Below are positions 17,879 through 26,807 of a stretch of DNA of 52,252 nt, one piece after another. The DNA comes from Bergeyella porcorum (lineage in GTDB: Bacteria > Bacteroidota > Bacteroidia > Flavobacteriales > Weeksellaceae). The stretch is taken from contig NZ_JBHMFD010000004.1 of assembly GCF_042427575.1 (NCBI RefSeq), positions 1 through 52,252 of the forward strand, written 5' to 3'. Under the pieces are notes generated by a model. It was not told where the DNA came from, did no database searches, and saw nothing but the letters and a program-made list of their open reading frames with translations. The first letter of the stretch is position 1, and every line of letters begins with the position of its first letter. The position numbers and the translations under genes are program-made.

Positions 17879-19342
17879 ATGAAAAAGAAAAATTGGCTGC
17901 TAGTTGCAATATTAGGTATAGTTGTATTTGCTTTAGGAATGTTAGCCAATTCCATTATGCAAAGAAGAGCAGAGTCTAAGCATCTTTCAACAGCAAACAA
18001 CAATCTAAAACCTTTTGAAAGTCGTAATGAGATTTGGGAAGAGTTTTATCCTAGAGAATATCAATCTTGGAAACAAACCTTAGACACCACTTTCCGCTCA
18101 AAACATATGAGCAGTGGGATGGTAGATGCTCTCAAAGAGCGTCCAGAGATGGTCATCCTATGGGCTGGGTATGCCTTTGCGAAAGACTATGGCGAGCCTA
18201 GAGGACACTACTACTCCATACAAGATATTACCAATACCCTCAGAACAGGAGCTCCCAACGAAAAAGACCCAGGTCCTCAGCCAGGTACTTGCTGGACTTG
18301 TAAGTCTCCAGATGTACCAAGAATGATGAACAAAATGGGGGTAGCAGAGTTTTATAAAACATCGTGGTCTTCATTAGGACATGAGGTGACCAATAGTATA
18401 GGCTGTGCAGACTGCCACGACCAGAAAACAATGAATCTTACCATTACCCGCCCTTCATTAGTAGAAGCTTTCCAAAGAAATGGAAAAGACATAAAACAAG
18501 CTACACACCAAGAGATGCGTTCTCTAGTATGTGCCCAATGCCACGTAGAATATTATTTCAAAGGAGAAGGCAAATACCTTACTTTACCTTGGGATAACGG
18601 TAAGACTGTGGAGCAAATGGAAGCTTATTACGACAATGTAAAACACGTGGACTTTGAACACAAGCTTAGTAAAACTCCTATTTTAAAAGCTCAGCACCCT
18701 GATTATGAGATTTTCCAAATGGGTGTTCACGCCCAGAGAGGTGTATCTTGTGCAGACTGCCATATGCCTTACAAGTCCGAAGGTGGAGTAAAATTTACAG
18801 ACCACCATATTACCAGTCCATTGGCTAATATGAATAATACCTGCCAAGTTTGTCACAGAGAGTCTGAAGCTGTCTTAGCACAGAATGTTTATGAAAGACA
18901 AGATATGGTGATTAGCCTAAGAAACCGTTTAGAAAAACAATTGGTAAAAGCCCACCTAAAAGCCAAATTCCTTTGGGATAATGGTGCCAATGCTACAGAA
19001 ATGAAGCCTGTATTAGATTATATCAGAAAAGCACAATGGCGATGGGATTACATCGCGGCTTCTCACGGAGCAGCTTTCCACGCCCCTTTGGAATCTCAGA
19101 GAGTTTTGGCAGATGGTATGTTTAATGCAATGGAAGCAGACAATACAATGAATCTCCTTATCGATAGAAAAAAACTTTCAGGAAAATTCATAATGCCCGA
19201 TATCAATACTAAAGAAAAAGCTCAAAAATTTATTGGCCTGGATATACCAGCAGAGCGAGCAGCTAAAGCGAAGTTCTTAAAAACTGTAGTTCCAGAATGG
19301 ATAAAAAAAGCTAAAGCACAAGGAACTTTAGTAATGAATTAA
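17879..19342 (+). CDS. nrfA: Ammonia-forming cytochrome c nitrite reductase NrfA
   Basis: A 487-residue pentaheme periplasmic enzyme that reduces nitrite to ammonium with six electrons. The active-site heme site is CWTCK (Lys as heme ligand, the NrfA hallmark), followed by four CxxCH sites: CADCH, CAQCH, CADCH and CQVCH. An uncleaved or signal-type hydrophobic helix covers residues about 5-25. Length and motif order match the family. Together with nrfH upstream and the assembly genes downstream it forms a complete respiratory nitrite ammonification unit, presumably induced at low oxygen. Confidence 0.97.
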   Translation: MKKKNWLLVAILGIVVFALGMLANSIMQRRAESKHLSTANNNLKPFESRNEIWEEFYPREYQSWKQTLDTTFRSKHMSSGMVDALKERPEMVILWAGYAFAKDYGEPRGHYYSIQDITNTLRTGAPNEKDPGPQPGTCWTCKSPDVPRMMNKMGVAEFYKTSWSSLGHEVTNSIGCADCHDQKTMNLTITRPSLVEAFQRNGKDIKQATHQEMRSLVCAQCHVEYYFKGEGKYLTLPWDNGKTVEQMEAYYDNVKHVDFEHKLSKTPILKAQHPDYEIFQMGVHAQRGVSCADCHMPYKSEGGVKFTDHHITSPLANMNNTCQVCHRESEAVLAQNVYERQDMVISLRNRLEKQLVKAHLKAKFLWDNGANATEMKPVLDYIRKAQWRWDYIAASHGAAFHAPLESQRVLADGMFNAMEADNTMNLLIDRKKLSGKFIMPDINTKEKAQKFIGLDIPAERAAKAKFLKTVVPEWIKKAKAQGTLVMN

Positions 19343-19365
19343 AGAAACAAAATAGTAATCATTTT

Positions 19366-19425
19366 TTCGGCTGATTGGCTTCTGATAAGCTTTTGAAAGA
19401 ACTGATCAGCCGATTTTATATTTTA
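19366..19425 (+). terminator. Hairpin between nrfA and the cytochrome assembly genes
   Basis: TCGGCTGAT (19367-19375) pairs perfectly with ATCAGCCGA (19405-19413), with a 29-nt loop, and is followed by TTTTATATTTT. It may be a terminator or a partial terminator that lowers expression of the downstream assembly genes. Confidence 0.6.
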
Positions 19426-19436
19426 AAATCTTCAGT

Positions 19437-20714
19437 ATGACTTTTGAATCTTCTTTTCACAAACGAAACCATTATCAATGGAGCATCATCTTAATTTTAG
19501 CCCTATTGATTATAGGGTTAGTTTTACAGTTCACTGTAGGTTCTATTCCCAAAGCGTGGTTTTCTTTTCCTTACAACATCTATACAGGCTTGAGCTTTGT
19601 ATTGATTTCTACAGGGCTATTTTGGAAATTCAAAAACCGAGAATTGGTCAATCTTTTGGGAGGAGTTCCCTTTGCTCTGGTGGTCATTATCGTTTTAGGA
19701 ATTCTCACCATTGGTTTGGGAAGTATCAATCTAGACCATAAAATTCCAGAAATGGCGGCTGAGAAAGGCGTGCATCCCGCTGAAATGCCACACGAACACA
19801 ATCCTTACCTCATTCAGTTGGGATTAAAGAATATTACCGCCACTTGGTATTTTGCTTTTGTATTTTTGGGCTTGCTCATCAATCTTTGGTTTGCAACATT
19901 GAAGAGAGCAATTGTATTTCAAGCTAAAAACATCACATTCTTGCTCAATCACTTTGGACTTTGGCTCTGTTTATTTGCTGGAGTTCTAGGGCAAGGAGAT
20001 GTACAAAAGCTCAAAATGACCTTGCAACAAGACCTCCCAGAGTGGCGTGGTGTAGATGAGCAGGGTAATGTATTGGAGTTGCCCATTGCTTTAGAATTGA
20101 AAAAATTCAAGATGGAAATCTATCCTAATAAACTTTTCCTCATCAACAAAAAAGGGGAAGCCCTGCCCACCAGTAAGCCAGATGGATTTCTACTAGAAAA
20201 AGCTGGGACTACCCATCAGTTTCAGCAGTGGAAAGTAACCCTTTTAGAGTATGTGGAAAATGCGGTAATGGTGAGCGATAAGGCATTTGCTAAAAATCCA
20301 ATGTGGGGCTCTACCAATGCTGCCAAAATCATAATAGAAGATACCAAAACAGGCAAAAAACGCACTGAATGGATTTCTTGTGGTAACTTTCAGTTTATGC
20401 CCCGCGTAGTGAAAATGGATGAAGAACATACGCTGGTAATGGCACCGCCAGAAGCTAAAAAATTTGAATCGGAGTTGCTTTATTATCAGAAAGATTCCAA
20501 AGACATTAAGACAGCTTCCATCTTTGTTAATCAACCTTTGGCTCTCAATGGATGGAAAATTTATCAGACCAGTTATGATGAAAAATTGGGAAGATGGTCA
20601 GACATCAGCGTGGTAGAATTGGTTTCAGACCCTTGGCTTCCTTTGGTCTATTTAGGAATTTTCATTCTTATGCTTGGAACTATTAGTTTTTTAATCAAAA
20701 ATAGTAAATCATAA
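19437..20714 (+). CDS. Cytochrome c biogenesis protein, ResB/CcsB family
   Basis: A 425-residue membrane protein with about four N-terminal transmembrane segments (roughly 17-35, 41-60, 73-95, 135-152), a large periplasmic domain (about 180-395) and a last membrane helix (about 400-420). This is the layout of ResB/CcsB (system II heme delivery), equivalent to the N-terminal half of fused NrfI/CcsBA in epsilonproteobacteria. It lies 1 nt before the CcsA gene. The pair attaches heme to apocytochromes in the periplasm, here most likely NrfH and NrfA, whose unusual CxxCK site may need a dedicated lyase. Confidence 0.85.
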   Translation: MTFESSFHKRNHYQWSIILILALLIIGLVLQFTVGSIPKAWFSFPYNIYTGLSFVLISTGLFWKFKNRELVNLLGGVPFALVVIIVLGILTIGLGSINLDHKIPEMAAEKGVHPAEMPHEHNPYLIQLGLKNITATWYFAFVFLGLLINLWFATLKRAIVFQAKNITFLLNHFGLWLCLFAGVLGQGDVQKLKMTLQQDLPEWRGVDEQGNVLELPIALELKKFKMEIYPNKLFLINKKGEALPTSKPDGFLLEKAGTTHQFQQWKVTLLEYVENAVMVSDKAFAKNPMWGSTNAAKIIIEDTKTGKKRTEWISCGNFQFMPRVVKMDEEHTLVMAPPEAKKFESELLYYQKDSKDIKTASIFVNQPLALNGWKIYQTSYDEKLGRWSDISVVELVSDPWLPLVYLGIFILMLGTISFLIKNSKS

Positions 20715-20715
20715 T

Positions 20716-21510
20716 ATGTGGCAATACTTTGATATTTTGTGCTATGCAGTAGCGGTTTTAATACTCTTGGCCAACGCTCTGCTATACAGTAAAGCATCTT
20801 TTTTACAGAAAATAAGTCTGGTACTATACGCTATCTCTGTGATAGTGATGGGAGTATTCATCACGCAATTGTGGATTTCATTAGAGAGACCTCCACTCAG
20901 AACATTAGCAGAAACGCGGATTTGGTATTCTTTTTTTGTGGCAGCCATCGGATGGGTTTTATATCTTATGTATCGCTACAAATGGATTGTAAGCTATTCT
21001 TCCATAATGACTTTGGTCTTCTTGGGAATTACTTTTTTCCATCCTGATACTCAGAATAAAACGCTGATGCCCGCCTTGCATAGTGTATGGTTTATCCCTC
21101 ACGTAGTGGTCTATATTTTCGCTTATGCAATGTTTGGAATGGCAACGGTATTGGCTGTATTTGGCTTATACAAATCTTACACTCACAAGAATACAGAGGA
21201 AGAAGTCACGCTGGTGAACAAGCTCATCAACATAGGATATACCTTTCTTACTTTGGGATTACTCTTCGGAGCTCTTTGGGCTAAAGAAGCTTGGGGACAT
21301 TATTGGACTTGGGACCCAAAAGAAACTTGGGCATTTATCACTTGGCTAGGCTACCTTATCTACATCCATCTAAGGTATAAGTATAAAAACATCAATGATA
21401 GACAAGACTTCATCATTATCATCATTGCTTTTATTTTGCTTCTGATGTGCTGGTTTGGGGTTAATTACCTTCCTACTGCGGCTAATAGCGTGCATACTTA
21501 TTCTGGATAA
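20716..21510 (+). CDS. ccsA: Cytochrome c assembly protein CcsA/CcmC family
   Basis: A 264-residue integral membrane protein with about eight hydrophobic segments and the heme-handling WWD motif WGHYWTWDPKETW (about residues 193-205). Conserved histidines flank it (for example in WFIPHVV). It binds heme and presents it to apocytochromes together with the ResB-like partner encoded immediately upstream. It corresponds to the C-terminal half of fused CcsBA/NrfI. The gene is the last of the nrf locus and is followed by a strong terminator. Confidence 0.92.
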   Translation: MWQYFDILCYAVAVLILLANALLYSKASFLQKISLVLYAISVIVMGVFITQLWISLERPPLRTLAETRIWYSFFVAAIGWVLYLMYRYKWIVSYSSIMTLVFLGITFFHPDTQNKTLMPALHSVWFIPHVVVYIFAYAMFGMATVLAVFGLYKSYTHKNTEEEVTLVNKLINIGYTFLTLGLLFGALWAKEAWGHYWTWDPKETWAFITWLGYLIYIHLRYKYKNINDRQDFIIIIIAFILLLMCWFGVNYLPTAANSVHTYSG

Positions 21511-21535
21511 TATTTTGTGAAACGATAGAATCTAT

Positions 21536-21578
21536 ACACGAGTCATTTTGAGAATAAACAAAATGACTCGTGTTTTTC
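21536..21578 (+). terminator. Terminator of the nrf locus
   Basis: A 15-bp perfect stem (21536-21550 / 21559-21573), 8-nt loop, then TTTTC. Confidence 0.9.
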
Positions 21579-21664
21579 TGTATAAGGTTAACATTTTTAG
21601 ATATCAATCTATCTGCACAAGGAATATGGTATTCAGTTGTGAAGTTATACGGTAGGTCTTCTCA

Positions 21665-21750
21665 AAAAGCTCGCCTGCTTTTCCCTAAAAGCTCGCCTGC
21701 TTTTCCCTAAAAGCCCGCCTGCTTTTTCCTAAAGGCTCGCCTGCTTTTTC
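21665..21750. repeat. 22-bp tandem repeat array
   Basis: Four units with a 22-bp period start at 21669, 21691, 21713 and 21735. The core is GCTCGCCTGCTTTTCCCTAA, and the third unit has GCCCGCC. The array lies in the 305-bp gap between two convergent genes. It is unusually GC-rich for the gap, has no spacers and no coding potential. The rest of the gap holds the nrf terminator and nothing else recognised. Confidence 0.85.
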
Positions 21751-21815
21751 GGTATCGTTATTTTAGGGTATTAAACCCAGATTATGCATTAGACTTTGAT
21801 GGTATTTTCGAACAA

Positions 21816-23738
21816 TTATTGTGTTCTTGTAAGTTTTCTATTAATAATTCTATTCATATAGTCCTGATACCAAGCTTTGCAAAGATTTTTATGGTGTTCT
21901 ATTTCGGTATTTGTTAAAGCATCGATGAGGTTGTTTTCCAGATTTAAATCTTCTATAGCATAGATACCTGTAACATCTTCTCCATTGAAAGTATAGATGT
22001 AATCACCGATGATCATTTGTTCTTGTATTCCATTGGAGTTTACTATGAAATGCTCATCATTGGATAATAAGCTCCTTCCCCAGCTTCGGAAAGGTTTATT
22101 GTATCCCAATATATCTACTAATGTGGGGTAGATGTCCATTTGCTGAGCTATTTTGGGGCTTACTCCCTTTAGCTGATAAGTAGGGTTAGGTGAATAGAAT
22201 ATAATAGGAACCGCAAAACTGTTCATCGCTTTTTTATATTCATCATAGTACACTTGATTGGTATGATCCCCTGTTATTACAAATATTGTATTGTGATACC
22301 AAGGTTGCTTTTGAGCTGTTGTAAAGAATCTTTTCAGTGCATAATCTGTATACTGAATGGGTTGATGCATATCATTATATCCTTTTTTGAAATGTCCGTT
22401 ATATTGTTCTGGTATTTTGAAGGGATGATGTGATGATGCCGTAAAAACGGTTGCCATAAAGGGTTTAGATTTTCCTATATTTTTAGCAAAGTATTGTAGA
22501 AAAGGCTCGTCCCAGATAGACCAAATGCCGTCCCAATCTGCATCGTTACCATATTCTGTCTTTCCAAAATAATGTTTGAACCCTAGTATGTTTGAAAACC
22601 CTAAAAATCCCATAGAGCCATTAGGCGCTCCGTGATAAAATGAAGTGTCATACCCTAGCTCGTTACATACAGAAACAATAGATTGTATAGGTTGATTAGC
22701 GTAGGGAGAACCTGTAAAGGCATCCTTTAAGGCGGGTATTCCTGCTAATATACTACTCATACCGTGTATAGATTGTCTTCCATTCGCAAAGCTATTAGGA
22801 AAAATTAAGCTCTCTTTAGATAGACTATCTACAAAGGGCGTAAAAGACTCATAGTTTGGGATATTTTTTCCTTGATTAAAAGCACCTGAGTATTCTCTTC
22901 CAAAACTTTCTACAATCAAAATAACAATATTAGGCTTACTATGAACCTCTCTAGGATAGTATTTATAAGGTTTAATATATTGTTCAATAAACGATTCATC
23001 TACAAAATGAACTTGTTTGAAATTATTAGAACCAATGGTTCGTAGAAAAGAAAATACGCTATTCAGTACTATGTTGGCTTGTATAGGATGTTTAGTATGT
23101 CTATTGGCATCTACCATATTGATAGGTCTAGTACTATGTTTAAAATCGCCTCTAATGCCTCCTACTACTAGTATAGCAGAAATGCTTAGTACAAACAATG
23201 AAACTGAAAAGTATTGCCAAGAAACAACAGGTTTGGATACTTTGACCTTTACTATTTTATATAAAAATATCCACAATGCTAATAGTATGATATAAGATAT
23301 TAATACCAATGGATTCTGAATAATAGAATGTAAAAATACCTTACTTAGATTACTTTCATTCTTTGTAACATCTAAGGCGGCTACTGTAAGGCGAGATTGG
23401 CTGAATCTGAAATAGATGAAGTCTCCAAAGTTCATAGCATAGGCTAGTGCATTTGGAATAAAATAAATATAGAATAACACCCGCTGATATCCTTTGGAAG
23501 TGTTTATCACCAAAGGTAAGAGACTCAGTAATATAAAGAGAGAATTTATATATAAAATTGCAGTGGTGTCAAAAGCAGTTCCGTAATAAGAAAGCCAAAA
23601 ATAATCTGTAAAGGAACTGATTTCTATCAAGTCTTTATTATTTAACCAAAATAATAGCCTAGCCAACTGATAGAATAAAAATGCTAGAAATAATCTATAA
23701 ACTAATACCTTGATTTCTTGCCAGCGAAAATATTTCAT
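21816..23738 (-). CDS. LTA synthase-like sulfatase / phosphoglycerol transferase, membrane-bound
   Basis: A 640-residue protein with about five N-terminal transmembrane segments (first 200 residues) and a C-terminal alkaline-phosphatase-fold sulfatase domain (about 265-580). IVILIVESFGREYSG supplies the first metal ligand (Glu). NGRQSIHGMSSILAG holds the nucleophile region, where Ser or Thr is used instead of formylglycine. TGDHTN is the late metal-binding motif. The family transfers phosphoglycerol or phosphoethanolamine to surface glycans or lipids. Gram-negative bacteria lack lipoteichoic acid, so the target here is probably an envelope glycan or lipid. Its -7 box (TAATTTTG on the minus strand, 23761-23768) is next to the pssA promoter. 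Confidence 0.82.
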   Translation of the reverse strand: MKYFRWQEIKVLVYRLFLAFLFYQLARLLFWLNNKDLIEISSFTDYFWLSYYGTAFDTTAILYINSLFILLSLLPLVINTSKGYQRVLFYIYFIPNALAYAMNFGDFIYFRFSQSRLTVAALDVTKNESNLSKVFLHSIIQNPLVLISYIILLALWIFLYKIVKVKVSKPVVSWQYFSVSLFVLSISAILVVGGIRGDFKHSTRPINMVDANRHTKHPIQANIVLNSVFSFLRTIGSNNFKQVHFVDESFIEQYIKPYKYYPREVHSKPNIVILIVESFGREYSGAFNQGKNIPNYESFTPFVDSLSKESLIFPNSFANGRQSIHGMSSILAGIPALKDAFTGSPYANQPIQSIVSVCNELGYDTSFYHGAPNGSMGFLGFSNILGFKHYFGKTEYGNDADWDGIWSIWDEPFLQYFAKNIGKSKPFMATVFTASSHHPFKIPEQYNGHFKKGYNDMHQPIQYTDYALKRFFTTAQKQPWYHNTIFVITGDHTNQVYYDEYKKAMNSFAVPIIFYSPNPTYQLKGVSPKIAQQMDIYPTLVDILGYNKPFRSWGRSLLSNDEHFIVNSNGIQEQMIIGDYIYTFNGEDVTGIYAIEDLNLENNLIDALTNTEIEHHKNLCKAWYQDYMNRIINRKLTRTQ

Positions 23739-23760
23739 TGTAAATATATTTTGAAGATTG

Positions 23761-23803
23761 CAAAATTAGTTTTTTGAATTGAATAATAAAAAAACTACAT
23801 TTG
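23761..23803. promoter_or_regulatory. Divergent promoters, sulfatase gene and pssA
   Basis: Minus strand: TAATTTTG complementary to 23761-23768 drives the sulfatase. Plus strand: TTTG at 23773-23776, 19 nt spacer, TACATTTG at 23796-23803 drives pssA. The plus box ends 5 nt before the pssA ATG, so the transcript should be leaderless or nearly so. Confidence 0.7.
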
Positions 23804-23808
23804 TGCCT

Positions 23809-24522
23809 ATGAATTTCATTAAAAACAACCTCGCCAATATTTTTACCCTTGGAAATCTTTTTTCGGGGAGTGTGGGCGTCATTCAGCTATTGGCTGGAAA
23901 TTACGAGATGACAGCACTTTGCATTTTAATTTCGGCTGTTTTAGATTTTTTTGATGGCTTTATTGCAAGGGCGTTAAAATCCAATTCCGAGCTGGGTGTG
24001 CAGCTGGATTCCTTAGCAGATATGGTGACTTTCGGGTTGCTACCAGGGCTTACAATGTACACGATGCTTTCACCCTTCGGAAACGATTTAGCGGGCGTTT
24101 CACTCCCATTTGAAATCAAATATTTAGGCTTATTCATCACGCTGTTTTCTTGCCTCCGATTGGCTATTTTCAACATCGATACCGAGCAAAGTTATTCCTT
24201 CCGCGGGCTTAATACCCCTAGCAATACTTTTCTTATTTTCGGACTGTATTTTGCTTATCAAAAAACGGGAGCTTTTGCCTTCCTCACCGAAAATGTAGGG
24301 TTATTATTACTTCTCACCGTGCTTAGTTCGTGGTTATTGGTAAGCTCTATCAGGATGATTGCAATGAAATTTAAGTCCAAACAACTGAAAGATAATTATC
24401 CTAAAATCGCCTTAGTGGCAGGTATCATCCCTATAATCGTTATTTTTGGGTGGGCAGGCATTCCATTGGCAATTGTGTATTATATGTTGGTATCTATGCT
24501 GTTTGCTAGGCAATTGTATTAA
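23809..24522 (+). CDS. pssA: CDP-diacylglycerol-serine O-phosphatidyltransferase
   Basis: A 237-residue integral membrane enzyme of the CDP-alcohol phosphatidyltransferase family that makes phosphatidylserine, the precursor of phosphatidylethanolamine. The family signature DG-x2-AR-x8-G-x3-D-x3-D is intact in DGFIARALKSNSELG and the following QLDSLADM. Several membrane helices follow. The N-terminal MNFIKNNLANIFTLGNLFSG is typical of PssA. An in-frame ATG at 23779 lies between the promoter boxes, so the start at 23809 is used. Confidence 0.9.
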   Translation: MNFIKNNLANIFTLGNLFSGSVGVIQLLAGNYEMTALCILISAVLDFFDGFIARALKSNSELGVQLDSLADMVTFGLLPGLTMYTMLSPFGNDLAGVSLPFEIKYLGLFITLFSCLRLAIFNIDTEQSYSFRGLNTPSNTFLIFGLYFAYQKTGAFAFLTENVGLLLLLTVLSSWLLVSSIRMIAMKFKSKQLKDNYPKIALVAGIIPIIVIFGWAGIPLAIVYYMLVSMLFARQLY

Positions 24523-24738
24523 AGGTTAGGCATTAGAGATTAGAGGTTAGAGGTTAGAGAGCTGTAGGGGTAATTGTTAATTGTAAACCAACTCAAAACT
24601 TAAATTGGTTGTCAGTTGATAGTTGATGGTGAAAACTCAAAACTCAGCACTCAAAACTTAAAACTCTTAAGAAAGTCTTTTCTCTTTCTTCTTTCTTCTT
24701 TTTTCAAAAAACTTAAAACTTAAAACTTAAAATATATA
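24523..24738. repeat. Modular simple-repeat intergenic block
   Basis: This 216-bp gap is almost all short repeats: TTAGAGGTTAGAG (24533-24560), TTGTCAGTTGATAGTTGATGG (about 24609-24629), ACTCAAAACTCAGCACTCA (about 24635-24654), a CTTTCTTC tract (24670-24705) and four ACTTAAA units. Positions 24660-24698 are an exact reverse complement of 43314-43352. No gene or clear promoter was found. Confidence 0.75.
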
Positions 24739-25503
24739 ATGAACTTAAAACTCCATAAACCTCTTTGTACTTTCGATTTAGAAACGACTGGAACCAATGT
24801 TTCCAAAGATAGGATTGTAGAAATTAGCATATTAAAAGTAAACCCAGATGCTTCGCGAGAGAGCAAAACTTGGCTTGTAAATCCAGAAATACCTATTCCT
24901 ACGGGAGCCAGCGAAGTGCACGGTATCTACGATGAAGATGTTGCCAATGCTCCTACTTTCAAAGAAATCGCACCTAAAATTATGGAAATGATTAACGGCT
25001 CTGATTTGGCGGGGTTCAATTCCAACCGCTTTGATGTTCCTCTTTTAGCGGAAGAACTTCTACGGGCAGGCGTAGATTTTGATTTATCCAAAATGAAACT
25101 CGTAGATGCACAGGTGATTTTCCATAAAATGGAACCGAGAAACCTTTCGGCGGCGTATCAGTTTTACTGCAACAAAACCTTAGAAAACGCTCATTCTGCG
25201 GAAGCCGATACTTTGGCTACATTTGAAATTCTAGATGCACAGGTAGGGCGATACGAAGAAGTTCCGAATGACATTGCTACCCTGAGTGAGTTTTCTTACC
25301 ATAATAAGTTTGTAGATTTAGCAGGGTTCATCGCTCTTGATGATGCTGGAGAAGAGATTTTCACCTTTGGAAAATACAAAGGACAACGCGTAAAAGAAGT
25401 GTTCCAGCGAGATATTGGCTATTTCGGTTGGATTCAAAATGCTGATTTCCCACTTTACACCAAAAAAATCCTCACGGGAATACAGCTGAGAAGCAAGTTT
25501 TAA
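24739..25503 (+). CDS. DnaQ-like 3'-5' exonuclease with C-terminal DUF3820-like domain
   Basis: A 254-residue protein. Residues 1-175 are a DEDDh exonuclease of the DNA polymerase III epsilon/DnaQ family: ExoI TFDLETTG (D and E metal ligands), ExoII AGFNSNRFDVPLL, ExoIII HSAEADTLA. The last 60 residues (FTFGKYKGQRVKEV through FPLYTKKIL) resemble the short DUF3820-type domain often joined to flavobacterial exonucleases. It may be the proofreading subunit or a general DNA-processing nuclease. The downstream FAH gene is separated by a simple-repeat patch, so an operon is uncertain. Confidence 0.85.
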   Translation: MNLKLHKPLCTFDLETTGTNVSKDRIVEISILKVNPDASRESKTWLVNPEIPIPTGASEVHGIYDEDVANAPTFKEIAPKIMEMINGSDLAGFNSNRFDVPLLAEELLRAGVDFDLSKMKLVDAQVIFHKMEPRNLSAAYQFYCNKTLENAHSAEADTLATFEILDAQVGRYEEVPNDIATLSEFSYHNKFVDLAGFIALDDAGEEIFTFGKYKGQRVKEVFQRDIGYFGWIQNADFPLYTKKILTGIQLRSKF

Positions 25504-25550
25504 AATTGTTGAGTTTTTGAACAAAGAAGCAAGAAGAAAGAGAATAGATT

Positions 25551-25586
25551 TCTAACCTCTAACCTCTAATATCTAACCTCTAATCT
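25551..25586 (+). repeat. CTAACCTCTAA repeat patch
   Basis: Four imperfect copies of TCTAACC/TCTAA in the 89-bp gap, preceded by a purine-rich AAGAAGCAAGAAGAAAG tract. Part of the dispersed family described at 24523-24738. Confidence 0.7.
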
Positions 25587-25592
25587 ACAATT

Positions 25593-26198
25593 ATGAAAAT
25601 CATCTGCATCGGAAGAAATTATAGTGAACACGCTAAAGAATTGGGTAACGAAGTACCAGAAAATCCTGTGATTTTTCTGAAACCAGAAACTGCTATTTTG
25701 GAGGGGAATGAATTTCGCCTACCATCATTTTCAGATGATGTCCATTATGAACTGGAAGTTGTGGTGAAAATCTCCAAGGAAGGGAAAGATATTCCCAAAG
25801 ACCAAGCACACCAGCATTATGAAACCTTTAGTTTGGGTATCGATTTCACCGCCCGAGATGTTCAGTCTGAGCTGAAAGCCAAAGGCCTTCCGTGGGAGCT
25901 TGCCAAGGCTTTTGATGGTGCTGCGGTGGTGGGACACTTTCAATCTAAGCACGCTTATAGTTTAGAAAGTTTGCAATTCTCATTAGCGAAAAATCAAATT
26001 ACGGTGCAAGATGGCAATACAGAGCAGATGTTATTTTCCATTGATGACATCATTGCTTTTGCCTCACAATATTTTACCCTTTGCGAAGGTGATTTAATCT
26101 ACACTGGCACCCCGAAAGGCGTAGGTAAAGTAGAAGCAAATGATGTTTTAGAAGCATTTTTAGAAGGAGAAAAGTTGTTAGAACTAAAGGTGATTTAA
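25593..26198 (+). CDS. Fumarylacetoacetate hydrolase family protein
   Basis: A 201-residue single-domain FAH-family protein, full length for the short bacterial class. It begins MKIICIGRNYSEHAKELGN, followed by PVIFLKPET. The metal-binding glutamates lie in HYELEVVVKI, with a further acidic ligand in LGIDFTARDVQ. The C-terminal LIYTGTPKGVG is the conserved loop of the fold. Family members act as acylpyruvate hydrolases, oxaloacetate decarboxylases or tautomerases. The exact substrate cannot be read from sequence. A terminator follows. Confidence 0.9.
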   Translation: MKIICIGRNYSEHAKELGNEVPENPVIFLKPETAILEGNEFRLPSFSDDVHYELEVVVKISKEGKDIPKDQAHQHYETFSLGIDFTARDVQSELKAKGLPWELAKAFDGAAVVGHFQSKHAYSLESLQFSLAKNQITVQDGNTEQMLFSIDDIIAFASQYFTLCEGDLIYTGTPKGVGKVEANDVLEAFLEGEKLLELKVI

Positions 26199-26225
26199 AG
26201 AAATAAGTCAATTCAATGATAAACT

Positions 26226-26264
26226 AAAATAACCCGCTTCAGTTATAAGACGGGTTATTTTTAT
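26226..26264. terminator. Bidirectional terminator between FAH gene and secG
   Basis: AAATAACCCG (26227-26236) / CGGGTTATTT (26251-26260), 14-nt loop, A tract before and T tract after, between converging genes. Confidence 0.88.
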
Positions 26265-26287
26265 TTTGTTTGTAATTTTAAAAATAA

Positions 26288-26614
26288 TTACTTCGCTGGT
26301 TGCTGCGTTGGAGCAGTTGGCGATGGTGTTGCAGGTGCTGTAGTCTGTGCAGGAGCTTTGGTTTGAATTTTTTGTACAGGCTTACCTGTAAGAACTACGC
26401 TTAGCACAATCAGAACAGCAATGGTAATTGCTAAAGTCCAAGTAGATTTTTCCATAAAATCATTGGTTCTCTGTACACCAAACTGAGCCGCTCCAGCTCC
26501 ACCAAAAGTCCCGGAAAGACCGCCTCCTTTTGGGTTTTGTGCCATAATGATAATTACCAACAATACAGAGGCAATTATTATAAGTATCATAAATAATGTA
26601 AATACAGTGCTCAT
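26288..26614 (-). CDS. secG: Preprotein translocase subunit SecG
   Basis: A 108-residue small membrane protein with two transmembrane segments (about 5-24 and 58-77), the family motif NPKGGGLSGTFGG between them, and an Ala/Pro/Thr/Gln-rich tail as in other flavobacterial SecG proteins. It associates with SecYE and assists SecA-driven export. Its -7 box (TATATTTG on the minus strand, complement of 26637-26644) lies 22 nt before the start. Confidence 0.93.
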   Translation of the reverse strand: MSTVFTLFMILIIIASVLLVIIIMAQNPKGGGLSGTFGGAGAAQFGVQRTNDFMEKSTWTLAITIAVLIVLSVVLTGKPVQKIQTKAPAQTTAPATPSPTAPTQQPAK

Positions 26615-26636
26615 TATCTTTTCCTAATTTAGGGTG

Positions 26637-26644
26637 CAAATATA
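26637..26644 (-). promoter_or_regulatory. secG -7 box
   Basis: The complement reads TATATTTG, a perfect TAnnTTTG match. Confidence 0.6.
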
Positions 26645-26807
26645 ATCTTTTTAGAAAGAATCTGCAAGTGAAAGCTTTAATATGTTTTTAAAGAGAAGTG
26701 AAAATGTTTATTTGTATGGTTTTTAATTTATTGAATGAAAAGATTTAAAATGAAATGTCGCTAAGATTTCATACATTTGTAAAGAGATTTCGGTAGATAT
26801 TACAATA

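Noticed and set aside
21665..21750. CRISPR array
   Set aside because: Units are directly adjacent at 22 bp without spacers.
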